NCBI GenBank assembly: GCA_050953405.1
Contig: JBMNMP010000003.1
Location: 434,001 to 498,000 of the forward strand
DNA length: 64,000 nucleotides
From: RUG100 sp050953405
GTDB taxonomy: Bacteria > Bacillota > Clostridia > Peptostreptococcales > Anaerovoracaceae
Reading direction: 5' to 3'
Position 1 is the first letter of the stretch. The number at the start of each line of letters is the position of its first letter. The translations under genes were made by a program, and so were the position numbers. The notes beneath the pieces are model-generated. The model had not been told where the DNA came from and made no database searches. It saw nothing but the letters and a program-made list of their open reading frames with translations. Below, one piece after another: positions 33,481 to 42,284 of the stretch.

Positions 33481-35025
33481 ATGCCAGACATAGTGCTGTC
33501 GATCATTATCGGCGTCATTGCCTTGGCCGTAGGTATCCTGGCGGGTTATCTTTACAGGAAAAATTCGGGAGAGAAAGCTATAGGCAGTGCAGAAACTAAG
33601 GCCAAGAATATCATACTTGATGCGGAAAATCGTGCGGAGACCATAAAAAAGGAAATCGCCATCGATGCAAAAGAGGATGCTATTAAATATAAAAACGAAG
33701 CAGAAAAAGAAATAAAAGAACGTAGGAACGAAGTATCAAAATCGGAGAGAAGATTAAATCAGAAAGAAGAATCCATCGATAGAAAGTTAAATAATATCGA
33801 AAGAAAAGAACAGAGTATTACTGCAAAAGAACAAAATATAAACAACAAAATGAAGGAGTTAGACGATCTCCACCAGAAACAGGTCGCCGAGCTGGAGAAG
33901 ATATCCGGCTACACCAGGGAGGAAGCGAAAGATATCCTGCTGAATTCTCTGGAAAGCGAGATACGCTCCGACGCCAGCCAGATGATAAGAGACATCGAGG
34001 GCAAGGCGAAGGACGAGGCCGACAAGAAGGCCAAGGAAATAATCGTTGGAGCAATACAGCGCTGCGCCGCGGGTCATGTTGCTGAGAGCACGGTGACCGT
34101 GGTCAACCTGCCGAACGAAGAGATGAAGGGCAGGATCATTGGACGCGAAGGAAGGAATATCAGAGCAATCGAAACTCTGACAGGAATAGAACTGATAATA
34201 GATGATACGCCGGAGGCGGTCATCCTCTCCGGGTTCGATCCAGTCAGAAGGGAAGTTGCCAGGATAGCCCTTGAAAAGCTCATAGTTGATGGAAGGATAC
34301 ACCCGGCCAGGATCGAGGAAATGGTCCACAAGGCTGAAGAGGAAGTGAACCAGTCCATCAAAGAAGCCGGTGAACAGGCTTCATTCGATGTGGGCATCCA
34401 CAACCTGCATCCGGAACTGATAAAGTTGCTGGGAAGACTGAAGTACAGAACGTCATACGGACAGAACGTACTCAAACATTCGGAAGAAGTAGCTTATCTG
34501 GCGGGCCTGATGGCCAGCGAACTGGGACTGGATCCCAAGCTGGCAAAGAGAGCGGGACTGCTGCATGATATAGGCAAGGCCATAGATCACGACCGCGAGG
34601 GTACGCATGTAGATCTGGGTATCGAAGTGCTCAAAAAGTACAAGGAAAGCCAGGCGGTCATCGATGCGATGGCGGCTCATCACGGGGACTATGAACCGAA
34701 GAGCCTCGAAGCTGTCCTCATTGCGGCGGCGGATGCGCTGTCGGCTGCAAGGCCGGGTGCCAGAAGGGAGACTCTGGAGACTTACATCAAGAGGCTCGAA
34801 TCTCTGGAAGAAATCGCGAACACCACGGACGGCGTTGAAAGGTCGTACGCTATACAGGCGGGACGTGAAATAAGGATCATCGCGGAGCCGGACAAGGTGA
34901 AGGATGATGAAATGCCCATGCTGGCGAGGGAGATCGCCAAGAAAGTGGAAGACGGTCTGGATTATCCGGGACAGATCAAAGTGAATGTCGTCAGGGAGAC
35001 CAGAGCGGTCGATTATGCAAAATAA
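33481..35025 (+). CDS. rny: Ribonuclease Y
   Basis: Membrane-bound endoribonuclease that starts mRNA decay in Firmicutes. 514 residues: one N-terminal membrane helix (IVLSIIIGVIALAVGILAGY), a long coiled coil (about 30-190), a KH RNA-binding domain (KGRIIGREGRNIRAIE), and the HD hydrolase domain (HSEEVAYLAG, LLHDIGKAIDHD). Start at ATG 33481 with AAAGGAGGTG upstream; the GTG at 33469 lies in the ribosome binding site. Local codon use in the coiled coil is A-rich. Confidence 0.97.
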   Translation: MPDIVLSIIIGVIALAVGILAGYLYRKNSGEKAIGSAETKAKNIILDAENRAETIKKEIAIDAKEDAIKYKNEAEKEIKERRNEVSKSERRLNQKEESIDRKLNNIERKEQSITAKEQNINNKMKELDDLHQKQVAELEKISGYTREEAKDILLNSLESEIRSDASQMIRDIEGKAKDEADKKAKEIIVGAIQRCAAGHVAESTVTVVNLPNEEMKGRIIGREGRNIRAIETLTGIELIIDDTPEAVILSGFDPVRREVARIALEKLIVDGRIHPARIEEMVHKAEEEVNQSIKEAGEQASFDVGIHNLHPELIKLLGRLKYRTSYGQNVLKHSEEVAYLAGLMASELGLDPKLAKRAGLLHDIGKAIDHDREGTHVDLGIEVLKKYKESQAVIDAMAAHHGDYEPKSLEAVLIAAADALSAARPGARRETLETYIKRLESLEEIANTTDGVERSYAIQAGREIRIIAEPDKVKDDEMPMLAREIAKKVEDGLDYPGQIKVNVVRETRAVDYAK

Positions 35026-35043
35026 TATTATCAACGATAAATG

Positions 35044-35070
35044 AAAGGGGCGGCTGTGCCGCCCTTTTTT
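35044..35070 (+). terminator. Terminator of rny
   Basis: AAAGGGGCGGC-TGT-GCCGCCCTTTTTT; strong stem and T tract. Confidence 0.92.
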
Positions 35071-35092
35071 ACGGGAAAAGCAGGTGAGGGAA

Positions 35093-36232
35093 TTGGAAGT
35101 ATATCTCGACAACAGTGCAACGACGCGCCAGCTGGATGAAGTCACGGATCTGATGACCAGGGTCATGCGGGAGGACTACGGCAACCCTTCATCCCTCCAC
35201 AGACGGGGAATGGAGGCTGAGAAGATCCTCAAGAAGGCAAGGGCAGCGACTGCCGATGCCATGGGAGTGTCGCCCGGAGAAGTCATCTTCACTTCAGGAG
35301 GCACCGAGTCCGACAACATGCTGATAGAAGGGGCGTGCGAGACCAGAAAACGCTATGGAAACAAGATAATCACCTCTGCCGTGGAGCATCCGGCGGTGCT
35401 GGAGACGTTCGCGCGCATGGAGAAAGCCGGATTTGAGGCGGTATATGTCGGCGTTGACAGCGAGGGCTTTGTGGACCTCGAGCAGATGAAGTCGGAGATA
35501 GACGAGAACACCATACTGGTGTCTCTGATGCAGGTCAACAATGAAACCGGTTCTATCCAGCCGGTGGAAGAAGTCGCCGCCATGAAAGGGCAGGCCCTGA
35601 TGCACAGCGACTGCGTACAGAGTTTTTGCAAGATGCCGCTGCCGCTGAACGGTGTAGATATGATAGCTGTCAGCGGCCACAAGATACATGGTCCCAAGGG
35701 TATCGGTGCCGCCTTCGTCAGAAAGGGAGTCCACATGGTGCCCCTGCTGAACGGCGGCGGTCAGGAGGGAGCGCTGCGTTCGGGGACTGAAAATGTGCCC
35801 GCGGTCGCCGGTTTCGGACTGGCGGCGCAGATGATGACCGAAAGCCTTGAACAAGACGCGGCCCGCATGGCTGAAGTGCGCGATTATCTTCGCAGGGGGA
35901 TAGAGGACCAGATCGCAGACGTGAAGATAAATACACCTGAAAAGAATGTGGCCCCCGGGATCCTGAATGTCTCATTTCTGGGAACGCGCGGTGAAGTGAT
36001 ACTGCACACTCTGGAGCAGGACGGTATCTATGTATCCACCGGTTCCGCATGCTCTTCGCACAAAAAGGGCGGCAGTCATGTGCTCAAAGCCATGGGCCTC
36101 AGGAATGAAGAAATCGAGGGCGCACTGCGCTTCAGCTTGAACCGTTTCCATACGACAGAAGACATGGATTTCGTGCTGGACAAGCTGAAGACGGCGGTGC
36201 AGCGATTCAGAAAGCTGGGCAGCTTCCGTTAG
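35093..36232 (+). CDS. Cysteine desulfurase (NifS/IscS-like)
   Basis: PLP enzyme that moves cysteine sulfur to a carrier as persulfide. 379 residues with VYLDNSATTRQLDEV, TSGGTESDNML, the PLP lysine in SVSGHKIHGPKGIGA and the active-site cysteine in STGSACSSHKKGG. The frame also allows GTG at 35084; TTG at 35093 is preferred because AGGTGAGG sits in front of it and the family usually starts here. It is followed 30 bases later by thiI, so it is probably the NifZ-like sulfur donor for tRNA s4U (and perhaps thiazole) synthesis. Confidence 0.92.
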   Translation: MEVYLDNSATTRQLDEVTDLMTRVMREDYGNPSSLHRRGMEAEKILKKARAATADAMGVSPGEVIFTSGGTESDNMLIEGACETRKRYGNKIITSAVEHPAVLETFARMEKAGFEAVYVGVDSEGFVDLEQMKSEIDENTILVSLMQVNNETGSIQPVEEVAAMKGQALMHSDCVQSFCKMPLPLNGVDMIAVSGHKIHGPKGIGAAFVRKGVHMVPLLNGGGQEGALRSGTENVPAVAGFGLAAQMMTESLEQDAARMAEVRDYLRRGIEDQIADVKINTPEKNVAPGILNVSFLGTRGEVILHTLEQDGIYVSTGSACSSHKKGGSHVLKAMGLRNEEIEGALRFSLNRFHTTEDMDFVLDKLKTAVQRFRKLGSFR

Positions 36233-36262
36233 GAGCGCCTGATAAACAGTTAGGAGAGAGAA

Positions 36263-37453
36263 GTGAACGAACGGAACATTTTCATCGTCAGGTTCGGCGA
36301 GGTAGCCCTCAGGGGGCAGAACAAACCGTACTTTGAAAAGATGCTCGTGGAGAGGATCAGAAAACTGGTAAAGAAGCTGGGCGATATCGAGGTCAGGCGT
36401 CACGAAGGCCTCATATTCGTGCGTGCGGACAAGAGTATAGAAAAGGAAAAAATAATCAAAGAAATCGGCAAGGTGTTCGGCATCGCGTCGATCAGTCCGG
36501 CGATCGAAGCCAGATCGGATCTCGATGACATCGGACGCGCTGCCGTTGAATACATGAATAAGCTTATTGAGGAAGACGGCATCAGGACCTTCAAGGTGGA
36601 AGCCAAGAGGGCCGACAAGAGCTTCCCTGTAAAGTCGCCTGATATCGCAAGGAAGGTGGGAGCCAGCGTGCTCAAGGGATGCAAGGTCCTCAAAGTCGAT
36701 GTCCACGATCCGGATGTCTATCTCCATGTAGACCTGAGGCACGATGAGACGTACCTCTATCATCAGAAAATCGAAGGGTTTGGCGGTCTGCCGCTGGGAA
36801 GCAACGGCAAAGGCCTGGTGCTCCTCTCGGGCGGCATCGACAGTCCGGTGGCCGCATGGATGATGGCAAAGCGCGGTATGCAGATCGAAGCGGTCCACTT
36901 TCATTCATATCCTTACACCAGCGAAAGGGCTCAGGAAAAGGTCGAGGAACTGGCGGGCATCCTTGCGGTCTATTGCAGCCGTTTCCACATGCATGTGATC
37001 AACATGCTGCCGATACAGGAGCAGATCGTACAGAACTGCCCTGAGGAGGAAACGACCATACATCTCAGGCGCTTCATGATGATGGTGGCCGAAAAAATCG
37101 CGCAGAAATATGACTGCAGCATGCTGATAACAGGTGAGAGTCTGGGACAGGTGGCCAGTCAGACTTCCGACGCCCTGGTAGTCACCGATGCGGTTGTCAG
37201 GATGCCTGTCATGAGGCCGCTGATCGCGCTCGATAAGGTCGACATCATGGACATTGCCAAAGATATCGGGACTTATGAAAAGTCGATAGAACCGTACGAG
37301 GATTGTTGTACAGTGTTCCTGCCGAAACACCCGGTGACCAAACCAAAGCTGGCAAGGATAGAGAAGTCCGAAAACAGGATGGATGTCGAGGCGCTGGTGC
37401 AGGCTGCCGTGGAATCGGAAGAAATCGTAGATATATATCCGCACATGGAATAA
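36263..37453 (+). CDS. thiI: tRNA 4-thiouridine synthase ThiI
   Basis: Adenylates and thiolates U8 of tRNA. 396 residues: ferredoxin-like and THUMP domains (about 1-165), then the PP-loop ATP-binding domain with LLSGGIDSPVAAWMM (near 195) and the conserved CCTVFLPKHPVTKP. The C-terminal rhodanese domain of the E. coli enzyme is absent, as is usual in Firmicutes, where a dedicated desulfurase (here the preceding gene) delivers sulfur. GTG start behind AGGAGAG. Confidence 0.96.
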   Translation: MNERNIFIVRFGEVALRGQNKPYFEKMLVERIRKLVKKLGDIEVRRHEGLIFVRADKSIEKEKIIKEIGKVFGIASISPAIEARSDLDDIGRAAVEYMNKLIEEDGIRTFKVEAKRADKSFPVKSPDIARKVGASVLKGCKVLKVDVHDPDVYLHVDLRHDETYLYHQKIEGFGGLPLGSNGKGLVLLSGGIDSPVAAWMMAKRGMQIEAVHFHSYPYTSERAQEKVEELAGILAVYCSRFHMHVINMLPIQEQIVQNCPEEETTIHLRRFMMMVAEKIAQKYDCSMLITGESLGQVASQTSDALVVTDAVVRMPVMRPLIALDKVDIMDIAKDIGTYEKSIEPYEDCCTVFLPKHPVTKPKLARIEKSENRMDVEALVQAAVESEEIVDIYPHME

Positions 37454-37630
37454 TGAAAAAAGCAGGCCGCAATTATCTGAAATTTCAGCCGTGATTTAGC
37501 GGGGTAAAGCACAAGAATCCCATATTTTGTAACATTCTTACGGCTTTTGACAGGATTCGTCAAATGTATAGCAAAATGAGAAAAAAAAGGTTGCAAATTA
37601 GAGAAAAAGATGTTTTACTTTAATTGTGCG

Positions 37631-37648
37631 CTGTTATTAATATAACAG
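37631..37648. promoter_or_regulatory. Possible Rex operator upstream of bcd
   Basis: CTGTTAT-TAAT-ATAACAG, a perfect 7-4-7 inverted repeat with the architecture of the clostridial Rex site TTGTTAA-N4-TTAACAA (outer and inner base of each half differ). It overlaps a plausible -10, TAATAT (37638-37643), paired with TTTACT (37614-37619). Rex, the NADH sensor, controls bcd-etf genes in several clostridia. Assignment is tentative. Confidence 0.5.
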
Positions 37649-37729
37649 GCAAAGTGATGCAAGAATGAGTACAGTCATTAGTAATAAAATACTAAAGTAC
37701 CGTTATTAATTATTTAAGGAGGCATTTAC

Positions 37730-38872
37730 ATGAACTTTGAACCGACAAAGGAACAAGAATTTGTTAGGAAAATGGTTAGAGAGTTTGCTGACACGGAGGT
37801 AGAGCCGCTCGCAGCAGATATCGACGCCGAACACAGATTCCCGACTGAGACCGTAGAAAAAATGGCAAGATACGGTCTGATGGGCGTTCCATTCCCGACA
37901 GAATACGGTGGTGCAGGTGGAGACTACATCTCCTACGCGATTACAGTAGAAGAGCTCTCAAGAGTCTGCGGATCCACAGGAGTTATCTGCTCGGCACACA
38001 CATCGCTCTGCTGCTGGCCGATTTATCATTGGGGAACAGAAGAGCAGAAGAAAAAATACCTGCCTGACCTTCTTTCAGGAAAGAAGCTGGGTGCATTCGG
38101 TCTGACAGAGCCTGGCGCAGGAACAGACGCTGCAGGACAGCAGACAAGAGCTGAGCTGGATGGAGACTACTGGGTACTCAACGGATCCAAGGTATTCATC
38201 ACAAACGGCGGCTATGCAGACACACTCGTAGTAATGGCTATGACTGATAAGAGCAAGGGCAACCACGGAATCTCCGCATTTATCGTAGAAAAGGGAGATG
38301 AAGGTTTCTCAGTCGGTAAAACAGAGGATAAGATGGGCATCTGCGCATCATCCACTACCGAGCTGATTTTCCAGAACTGCAGAATTCCTAAGGACAGACT
38401 TCTCGGCGGAGTTGGCAAGGGATTCAAAGTTGCTATGTCCACACTGGACGGCGGCCGTATCGGTATCGCTTCACAGGCACTGGGTATTGCACAGGGCGCT
38501 CTGGATGTAACCATCGAATACATGAAGTCAAGAAAGCAGTTCGGAAAGAAGCTGTCACAGATGCAGGCTCTGCAGTTCGAAGTTGCTGATATGGCTACAA
38601 GAATCGAAGCTGCAAGATTGCTGGTTTACAAGGCTGCTTACATGAAGGACAAAGATATGGCATACGGCAAGAACGCTGCTATGGCTAAATTGTTCGCAGC
38701 TGAAACTGCAATGCACGTAACTACAGAGTGCGTACAGCTCCACGGTGGATATGGTTACACCAAGGACTATCCGGTAGAAAGAATGATGAGAGACGCAAAG
38801 ATCACTGAGATCTATGAAGGAACATCAGAAGTTCAGAAGATAGTAATTGCTGCAGCAGTTATCGGTAAATAG
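37730..38872 (+). CDS. bcd: Butyryl-CoA dehydrogenase (acyl-CoA dehydrogenase)
   Basis: FAD enzyme reducing crotonyl-CoA to butyryl-CoA. 380 residues with LTEPGAGTDAAGQQTRA (FAD/substrate loop), KVFITNGGYADTLVV and the catalytic glutamate in RDAKITEIYEGTSEVQ. Directly followed by etfB and etfA, the arrangement of the electron-bifurcating Bcd-EtfBA complex that couples crotonyl-CoA reduction by NADH to ferredoxin reduction. Strong AAGGAGG. Codons favour gca/gct/aca, unlike most neighbours, as expected for a highly expressed gene. Confidence 0.95.
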   Translation: MNFEPTKEQEFVRKMVREFADTEVEPLAADIDAEHRFPTETVEKMARYGLMGVPFPTEYGGAGGDYISYAITVEELSRVCGSTGVICSAHTSLCCWPIYHWGTEEQKKKYLPDLLSGKKLGAFGLTEPGAGTDAAGQQTRAELDGDYWVLNGSKVFITNGGYADTLVVMAMTDKSKGNHGISAFIVEKGDEGFSVGKTEDKMGICASSTTELIFQNCRIPKDRLLGGVGKGFKVAMSTLDGGRIGIASQALGIAQGALDVTIEYMKSRKQFGKKLSQMQALQFEVADMATRIEAARLLVYKAAYMKDKDMAYGKNAAMAKLFAAETAMHVTTECVQLHGGYGYTKDYPVERMMRDAKITEIYEGTSEVQKIVIAAAVIGK

Positions 38873-38892
38873 AAGTAGTAGGAGGAATAAAA

Positions 38893-39690
38893 ATGGCATT
38901 TAAAATTTTAGTATGCGCAAAGCAGGTTCCTGATACCAACGAGATCAAGATCAACCCGGAAACAGGAACATTGATGCGTGAAGGTGTACCCAGCATCCTG
39001 AACAACGACGATGCTAACGCACTGGAAGAAGCGCTGAAGCTTAAAGACAAATATGATGACGTTCATGTAACAGTAGTATCGATGGGACCTCCGCAGGCTC
39101 AGGAAATGCTGTATGAGTGCATCGCAATGGGAGCAGACGAAGCTATCCTGCTTTCCGACAGAGCTGTTGGTGGATCCGACACATGGGCAACATCAAATGC
39201 AGTTGCTGCAGTTATCAAAAAGTATGGCGATTACGATATGATCTTTGCCGGCAGACAGGCTATCGACGGAGATACCGCTCAGGTTGGTCCGCAGATCGCA
39301 GAGAAGATCGGAATCCCTCAGGTTACATATGTTGAAGAATTCGAAATCAACGATGAGAGAACAGAGTGCACAGTTAAGAGACAGCTGGAAGACGGTTATG
39401 AACTGATCAAGATCAAGCTGCCTTGCATGCTGACTTGCATCAAGGAACTGAACACACCGAGATTCATGTCCATTCCGAGGATCTTTGACCAGAACAAGGA
39501 TATCAAAGTATGGAGTGCTGATGATGTAAACGTTGACAAAAGTATCGTAGGTCTGAAAGCTTCCCCGACAAACGTATATCGTTCATTCACACCGAAGCCA
39601 AAGGGCAAAGGCGTGATCGTAGAAGGAGATACAGAGAAGGATATTGCTAAGAACCTGCTGATCGGTCTGAAGTCGAAGCACGTCATTTAA
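38893..39690 (+). CDS. etfB: Electron transfer flavoprotein beta subunit
   Basis: 265 residues; starts FKILVCAKQVPDTNEIKINP and carries MGADEAILLSDRAVGGSD and IFAGRQAIDGDTAQVGPQIA, typical of EtfB in butyrate-forming clostridia, whose beta subunit holds the bifurcating FAD and binds NADH. Lies between bcd and etfA in one operon, with AGGAGG spaced ideally before the ATG. Confidence 0.96.
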   Translation: MAFKILVCAKQVPDTNEIKINPETGTLMREGVPSILNNDDANALEEALKLKDKYDDVHVTVVSMGPPQAQEMLYECIAMGADEAILLSDRAVGGSDTWATSNAVAAVIKKYGDYDMIFAGRQAIDGDTAQVGPQIAEKIGIPQVTYVEEFEINDERTECTVKRQLEDGYELIKIKLPCMLTCIKELNTPRFMSIPRIFDQNKDIKVWSADDVNVDKSIVGLKASPTNVYRSFTPKPKGKGVIVEGDTEKDIAKNLLIGLKSKHVI

Positions 39691-39704
39691 GGAGGATAAA
39701 AATC

Positions 39705-40811
39705 ATGGCAAAATTTGATGATTATAAAGATATTTGGGTTTACGTTGAACAGCGTAACGGAAAATTCATGAACGTAGCAATGGAACTCCTGGGTGAGGCG
39801 ACAAGACTGAACGCTGACCTTGAGGATCCCAGCTCAAAAGTATGCGCAGTCCTGGTAGGAGACGGCGTAGAAGATCTGGCTCAGGAATGCTATGAATACG
39901 GTGCAGACAAGGTTTACTACATTGCAGACCCGCTGCTCAAGAACTACACAACAGATGGTTACACAAAGGTAATCGTAGATGCAGTTAACGAACTCAAGCC
40001 TTCCATCTTCATGTATGGTGCAACCCATATCGGAAGAGACCTGGCTCCGAGAGTAGCTGCAAGACTGAACACCGGTCTGACAGCTGACTGTACACATCTG
40101 GACGTAAACGTTGGCAAGTACATCGAATACGCAAAGAAGAACACAACACTGAACACAGATTCTCTGGATCCTAACGATCCTGACAGAGGCCTGAAGATGA
40201 CTCGTCCTGCATTCGGTGGTAACCTCATGGCTACTATCATCTGCCCGAACCACAGACCTCAGATGTCGACTGTAAGACCTGGCGTTATGCAGAAGATCGA
40301 GAGAAGAGAAGGAGCTACAGGTGAGCTGGTAAAGATCCAGCCGAGCATCACTAAGGATGATATCCATATCGATCTGGTAGACATCGTTAAGTCAGCTAAG
40401 GAACTGGTTTCCCTGACAGACGCAGACATCATCTGCTCCGGCGGACGTGGTCTGGGCGATCCGAGCGGATTCGAACTGATCAAGCAGTTTGCTGACAAAG
40501 TTGGCGGAGTTGTAGGATCTTCCCGTGCTGCAGTAGATGCAGGATGGATCGATCACAGCCATCAGGTAGGACAGACAGGAACGACCGTAAAGCCGAAAAT
40601 CTATTTCGCTTGCGGTATTTCCGGAGCTATCCAGCACCTGGCTGGAATGCAGACTTCCGATATCATTGTTGCTATCAACAAGGATCCGGATGCACCTATC
40701 TTCGAAGTTGCTGACTACGGTATCGTAGGAGACCTGTACAAGGTTATTCCTGAGATCATTGCTGAGTGGGACAACGCTGAAGAGCTCTATGATGCAGTAA
40801 ACAAAGAATAA
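39705..40811 (+). CDS. etfA: Electron transfer flavoprotein alpha subunit
   Basis: 368 residues: N-terminal domain with WVYVEQRNGKFMNVAMELLG, and the C-terminal FAD-binding domain with GGVVGSSRAAVDAGW, QVGQTGTTVKPKIYFACG and SGAIQHLAGMQTSDIIVAIN. It shuttles electrons between EtfB and Bcd. Last gene of bcd-etfB-etfA, closed by a terminator. Confidence 0.96.
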   Translation: MAKFDDYKDIWVYVEQRNGKFMNVAMELLGEATRLNADLEDPSSKVCAVLVGDGVEDLAQECYEYGADKVYYIADPLLKNYTTDGYTKVIVDAVNELKPSIFMYGATHIGRDLAPRVAARLNTGLTADCTHLDVNVGKYIEYAKKNTTLNTDSLDPNDPDRGLKMTRPAFGGNLMATIICPNHRPQMSTVRPGVMQKIERREGATGELVKIQPSITKDDIHIDLVDIVKSAKELVSLTDADIICSGGRGLGDPSGFELIKQFADKVGGVVGSSRAAVDAGWIDHSHQVGQTGTTVKPKIYFACGISGAIQHLAGMQTSDIIVAINKDPDAPIFEVADYGIVGDLYKVIPEIIAEWDNAEELYDAVNKE

Positions 40812-40838
40812 TTTAACGGTAAAAGACTGTATATAAGA

Positions 40839-40868
40839 TTGCGGTTCCTTCGGGAGCCGCAATTTTAA
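40839..40868 (+). terminator. Terminator of bcd-etfBA
   Basis: TTGCGGTTCC-TTCG-GGAGCCGCAA (UUCG tetraloop, one G-U pair), then TTTTAATC. Confidence 0.85.
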
Positions 40869-40933
40869 TCTCAAAACAAATATCTGAAATATCAAACAAT
40901 TTTGAGCCACTTTTGTGGCAGACAGAACGGGAG

Positions 40934-42175
40934 ATGAAAAAATTGAACAAATTGAGAGGAGCAGATAAAGCTGGCCTCGTAATTATACTGATCGTTTCAC
41001 TGATAGCGGGAATACTTCTCTGCGCAGGAGTCAACCCCAACGTTGCAGAGACTATGCACTCTCTGTCAAAGACGGCGACTGACATCGGCGGACTGACAGG
41101 AGATACGCATACGATTTTCGAAACACTGCAGTACAACAGATCGATCCACGTATTGGCCATGTTACTGCTCGGATTCGGTTTCCTCATGGTATGTGTGAGA
41201 AAACACGGTTTCAGCTCAATCACAGCAACACTGCTGGTCACCAGCGTTTGTATCACAGTATACCTCATCATCAAAAGCTTCCAGGGCGAAGAGCCTATCA
41301 TCAGTGTGGAACAGTTCCTGTGGGCAGAATTCTGCGCAGCCAGCGTCCTCATAGCGATCGGTGCACCTCTGGGCAGATTGAAGATGGGACAATATGTACT
41401 GATGGCACTTATTTTTTCTATTGTATATTACATCAACGAATGGCTGCTGGTTGACAGCGGACATTTCGCTGGATTCCAGGACACTGGCGGCAGTGTGGTG
41501 ATCCACGCATTCGGAGCTTACTTTGGTCTCGGCGTGGTCGCCTTTACAGCAAAATCATTTGCAGGACATGAATCGACAGGCAGCAGCATGAGCAATCAGT
41601 TCTCACTGCTGGGCAGCCTGGTACTGTGGGTGTTCTGGCCTTCGTTCACCAGCGCGATCGTATCGCCTGACAGGGTTACCCTCACAGCGATCAACACCGT
41701 ACTGGCACTGGCCGGAGCTACGGTAGCCACATATGTCGTATCCAAGCTGGTAGGCAACGGCAAGCTCGATGTCGAGCACATTGCCAATGCCGCACTGGCA
41801 GGAGGCGTATCCATCGGATCTACCTGCGACATTGCCAGCCCGGGCATGTCACTGATCATAGGACTGCTGGCCGGAATACTTTCCACCATCGGATACAAAT
41901 ATATCGCACCGAAGGTATGTGCCTTCATCAAGGGAACTGACACCTGCGGAGTTCACAACCTGCACGGTATGCCCGGTCTTCTCGGCGGCCTCTCGGCCAT
42001 CGTGATCACCGGCAACTGGCAGATACAGCTGCTCTGCATGGTCATCAATGTAGCCATCGCTTTCGGCGGCGGCCTGCTGACAGGTGCTATTGTGAGATTG
42101 ATGGGCAGAGTTGACAAGCCTTATGATGACGAAGAGAGCTTCCTCATGGATGAGATCCTTCCGGACGAGAAATAA
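40934..42175 (+). CDS. Rh-type (Rh50-like) ammonia channel
   Basis: 413 residues, about 11 membrane helices, Amt/Rh/MEP superfamily. It is closer to Rh than to AmtB: the second pore-histidine segment reads DTCGVHNLHGMPGLLGG, nearly the Rh glycoprotein signature, and the first is GGSVVIHAFGAYFGL. The pore therefore has the twin histidines. Rh proteins conduct NH3 (and perhaps CO2) down gradients. No glnK follows, unlike most bacterial amtB genes. Start chosen at the ATG after GGGAG; a TTG seven codons earlier is possible. C-terminal tail is acidic. Confidence 0.87.
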   Translation: MKKLNKLRGADKAGLVIILIVSLIAGILLCAGVNPNVAETMHSLSKTATDIGGLTGDTHTIFETLQYNRSIHVLAMLLLGFGFLMVCVRKHGFSSITATLLVTSVCITVYLIIKSFQGEEPIISVEQFLWAEFCAASVLIAIGAPLGRLKMGQYVLMALIFSIVYYINEWLLVDSGHFAGFQDTGGSVVIHAFGAYFGLGVVAFTAKSFAGHESTGSSMSNQFSLLGSLVLWVFWPSFTSAIVSPDRVTLTAINTVLALAGATVATYVVSKLVGNGKLDVEHIANAALAGGVSIGSTCDIASPGMSLIIGLLAGILSTIGYKYIAPKVCAFIKGTDTCGVHNLHGMPGLLGGLSAIVITGNWQIQLLCMVINVAIAFGGGLLTGAIVRLMGRVDKPYDDEESFLMDEILPDEK

Positions 42176-42210
42176 TAAATACGTCAATAAAAGACAGCAA
42201 GATAGTACAC

Positions 42211-42247
42211 AAAAAGCGGACAAATATGTCCGTTTTTATGTTATAAT
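42211..42247 (+). promoter_or_regulatory. Hairpin overlapping an extended -10 promoter, upstream of the hydrogenase gene
   Basis: CGGACA-AATA-TGTCCG flanked by AAAAAG and TTTTT (42211-42237) can end the Rh gene transcript. Immediately after it TGT-TATAAT (TATAAT 42242-42247) is an extended -10 for the hydrogenase gene, with the hairpin occupying the place of the -35. Confidence 0.6.
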
Positions 42248-42284
42248 CTTGGAAACGTTAAAAAATTCACGAACGGAGGAAAAT

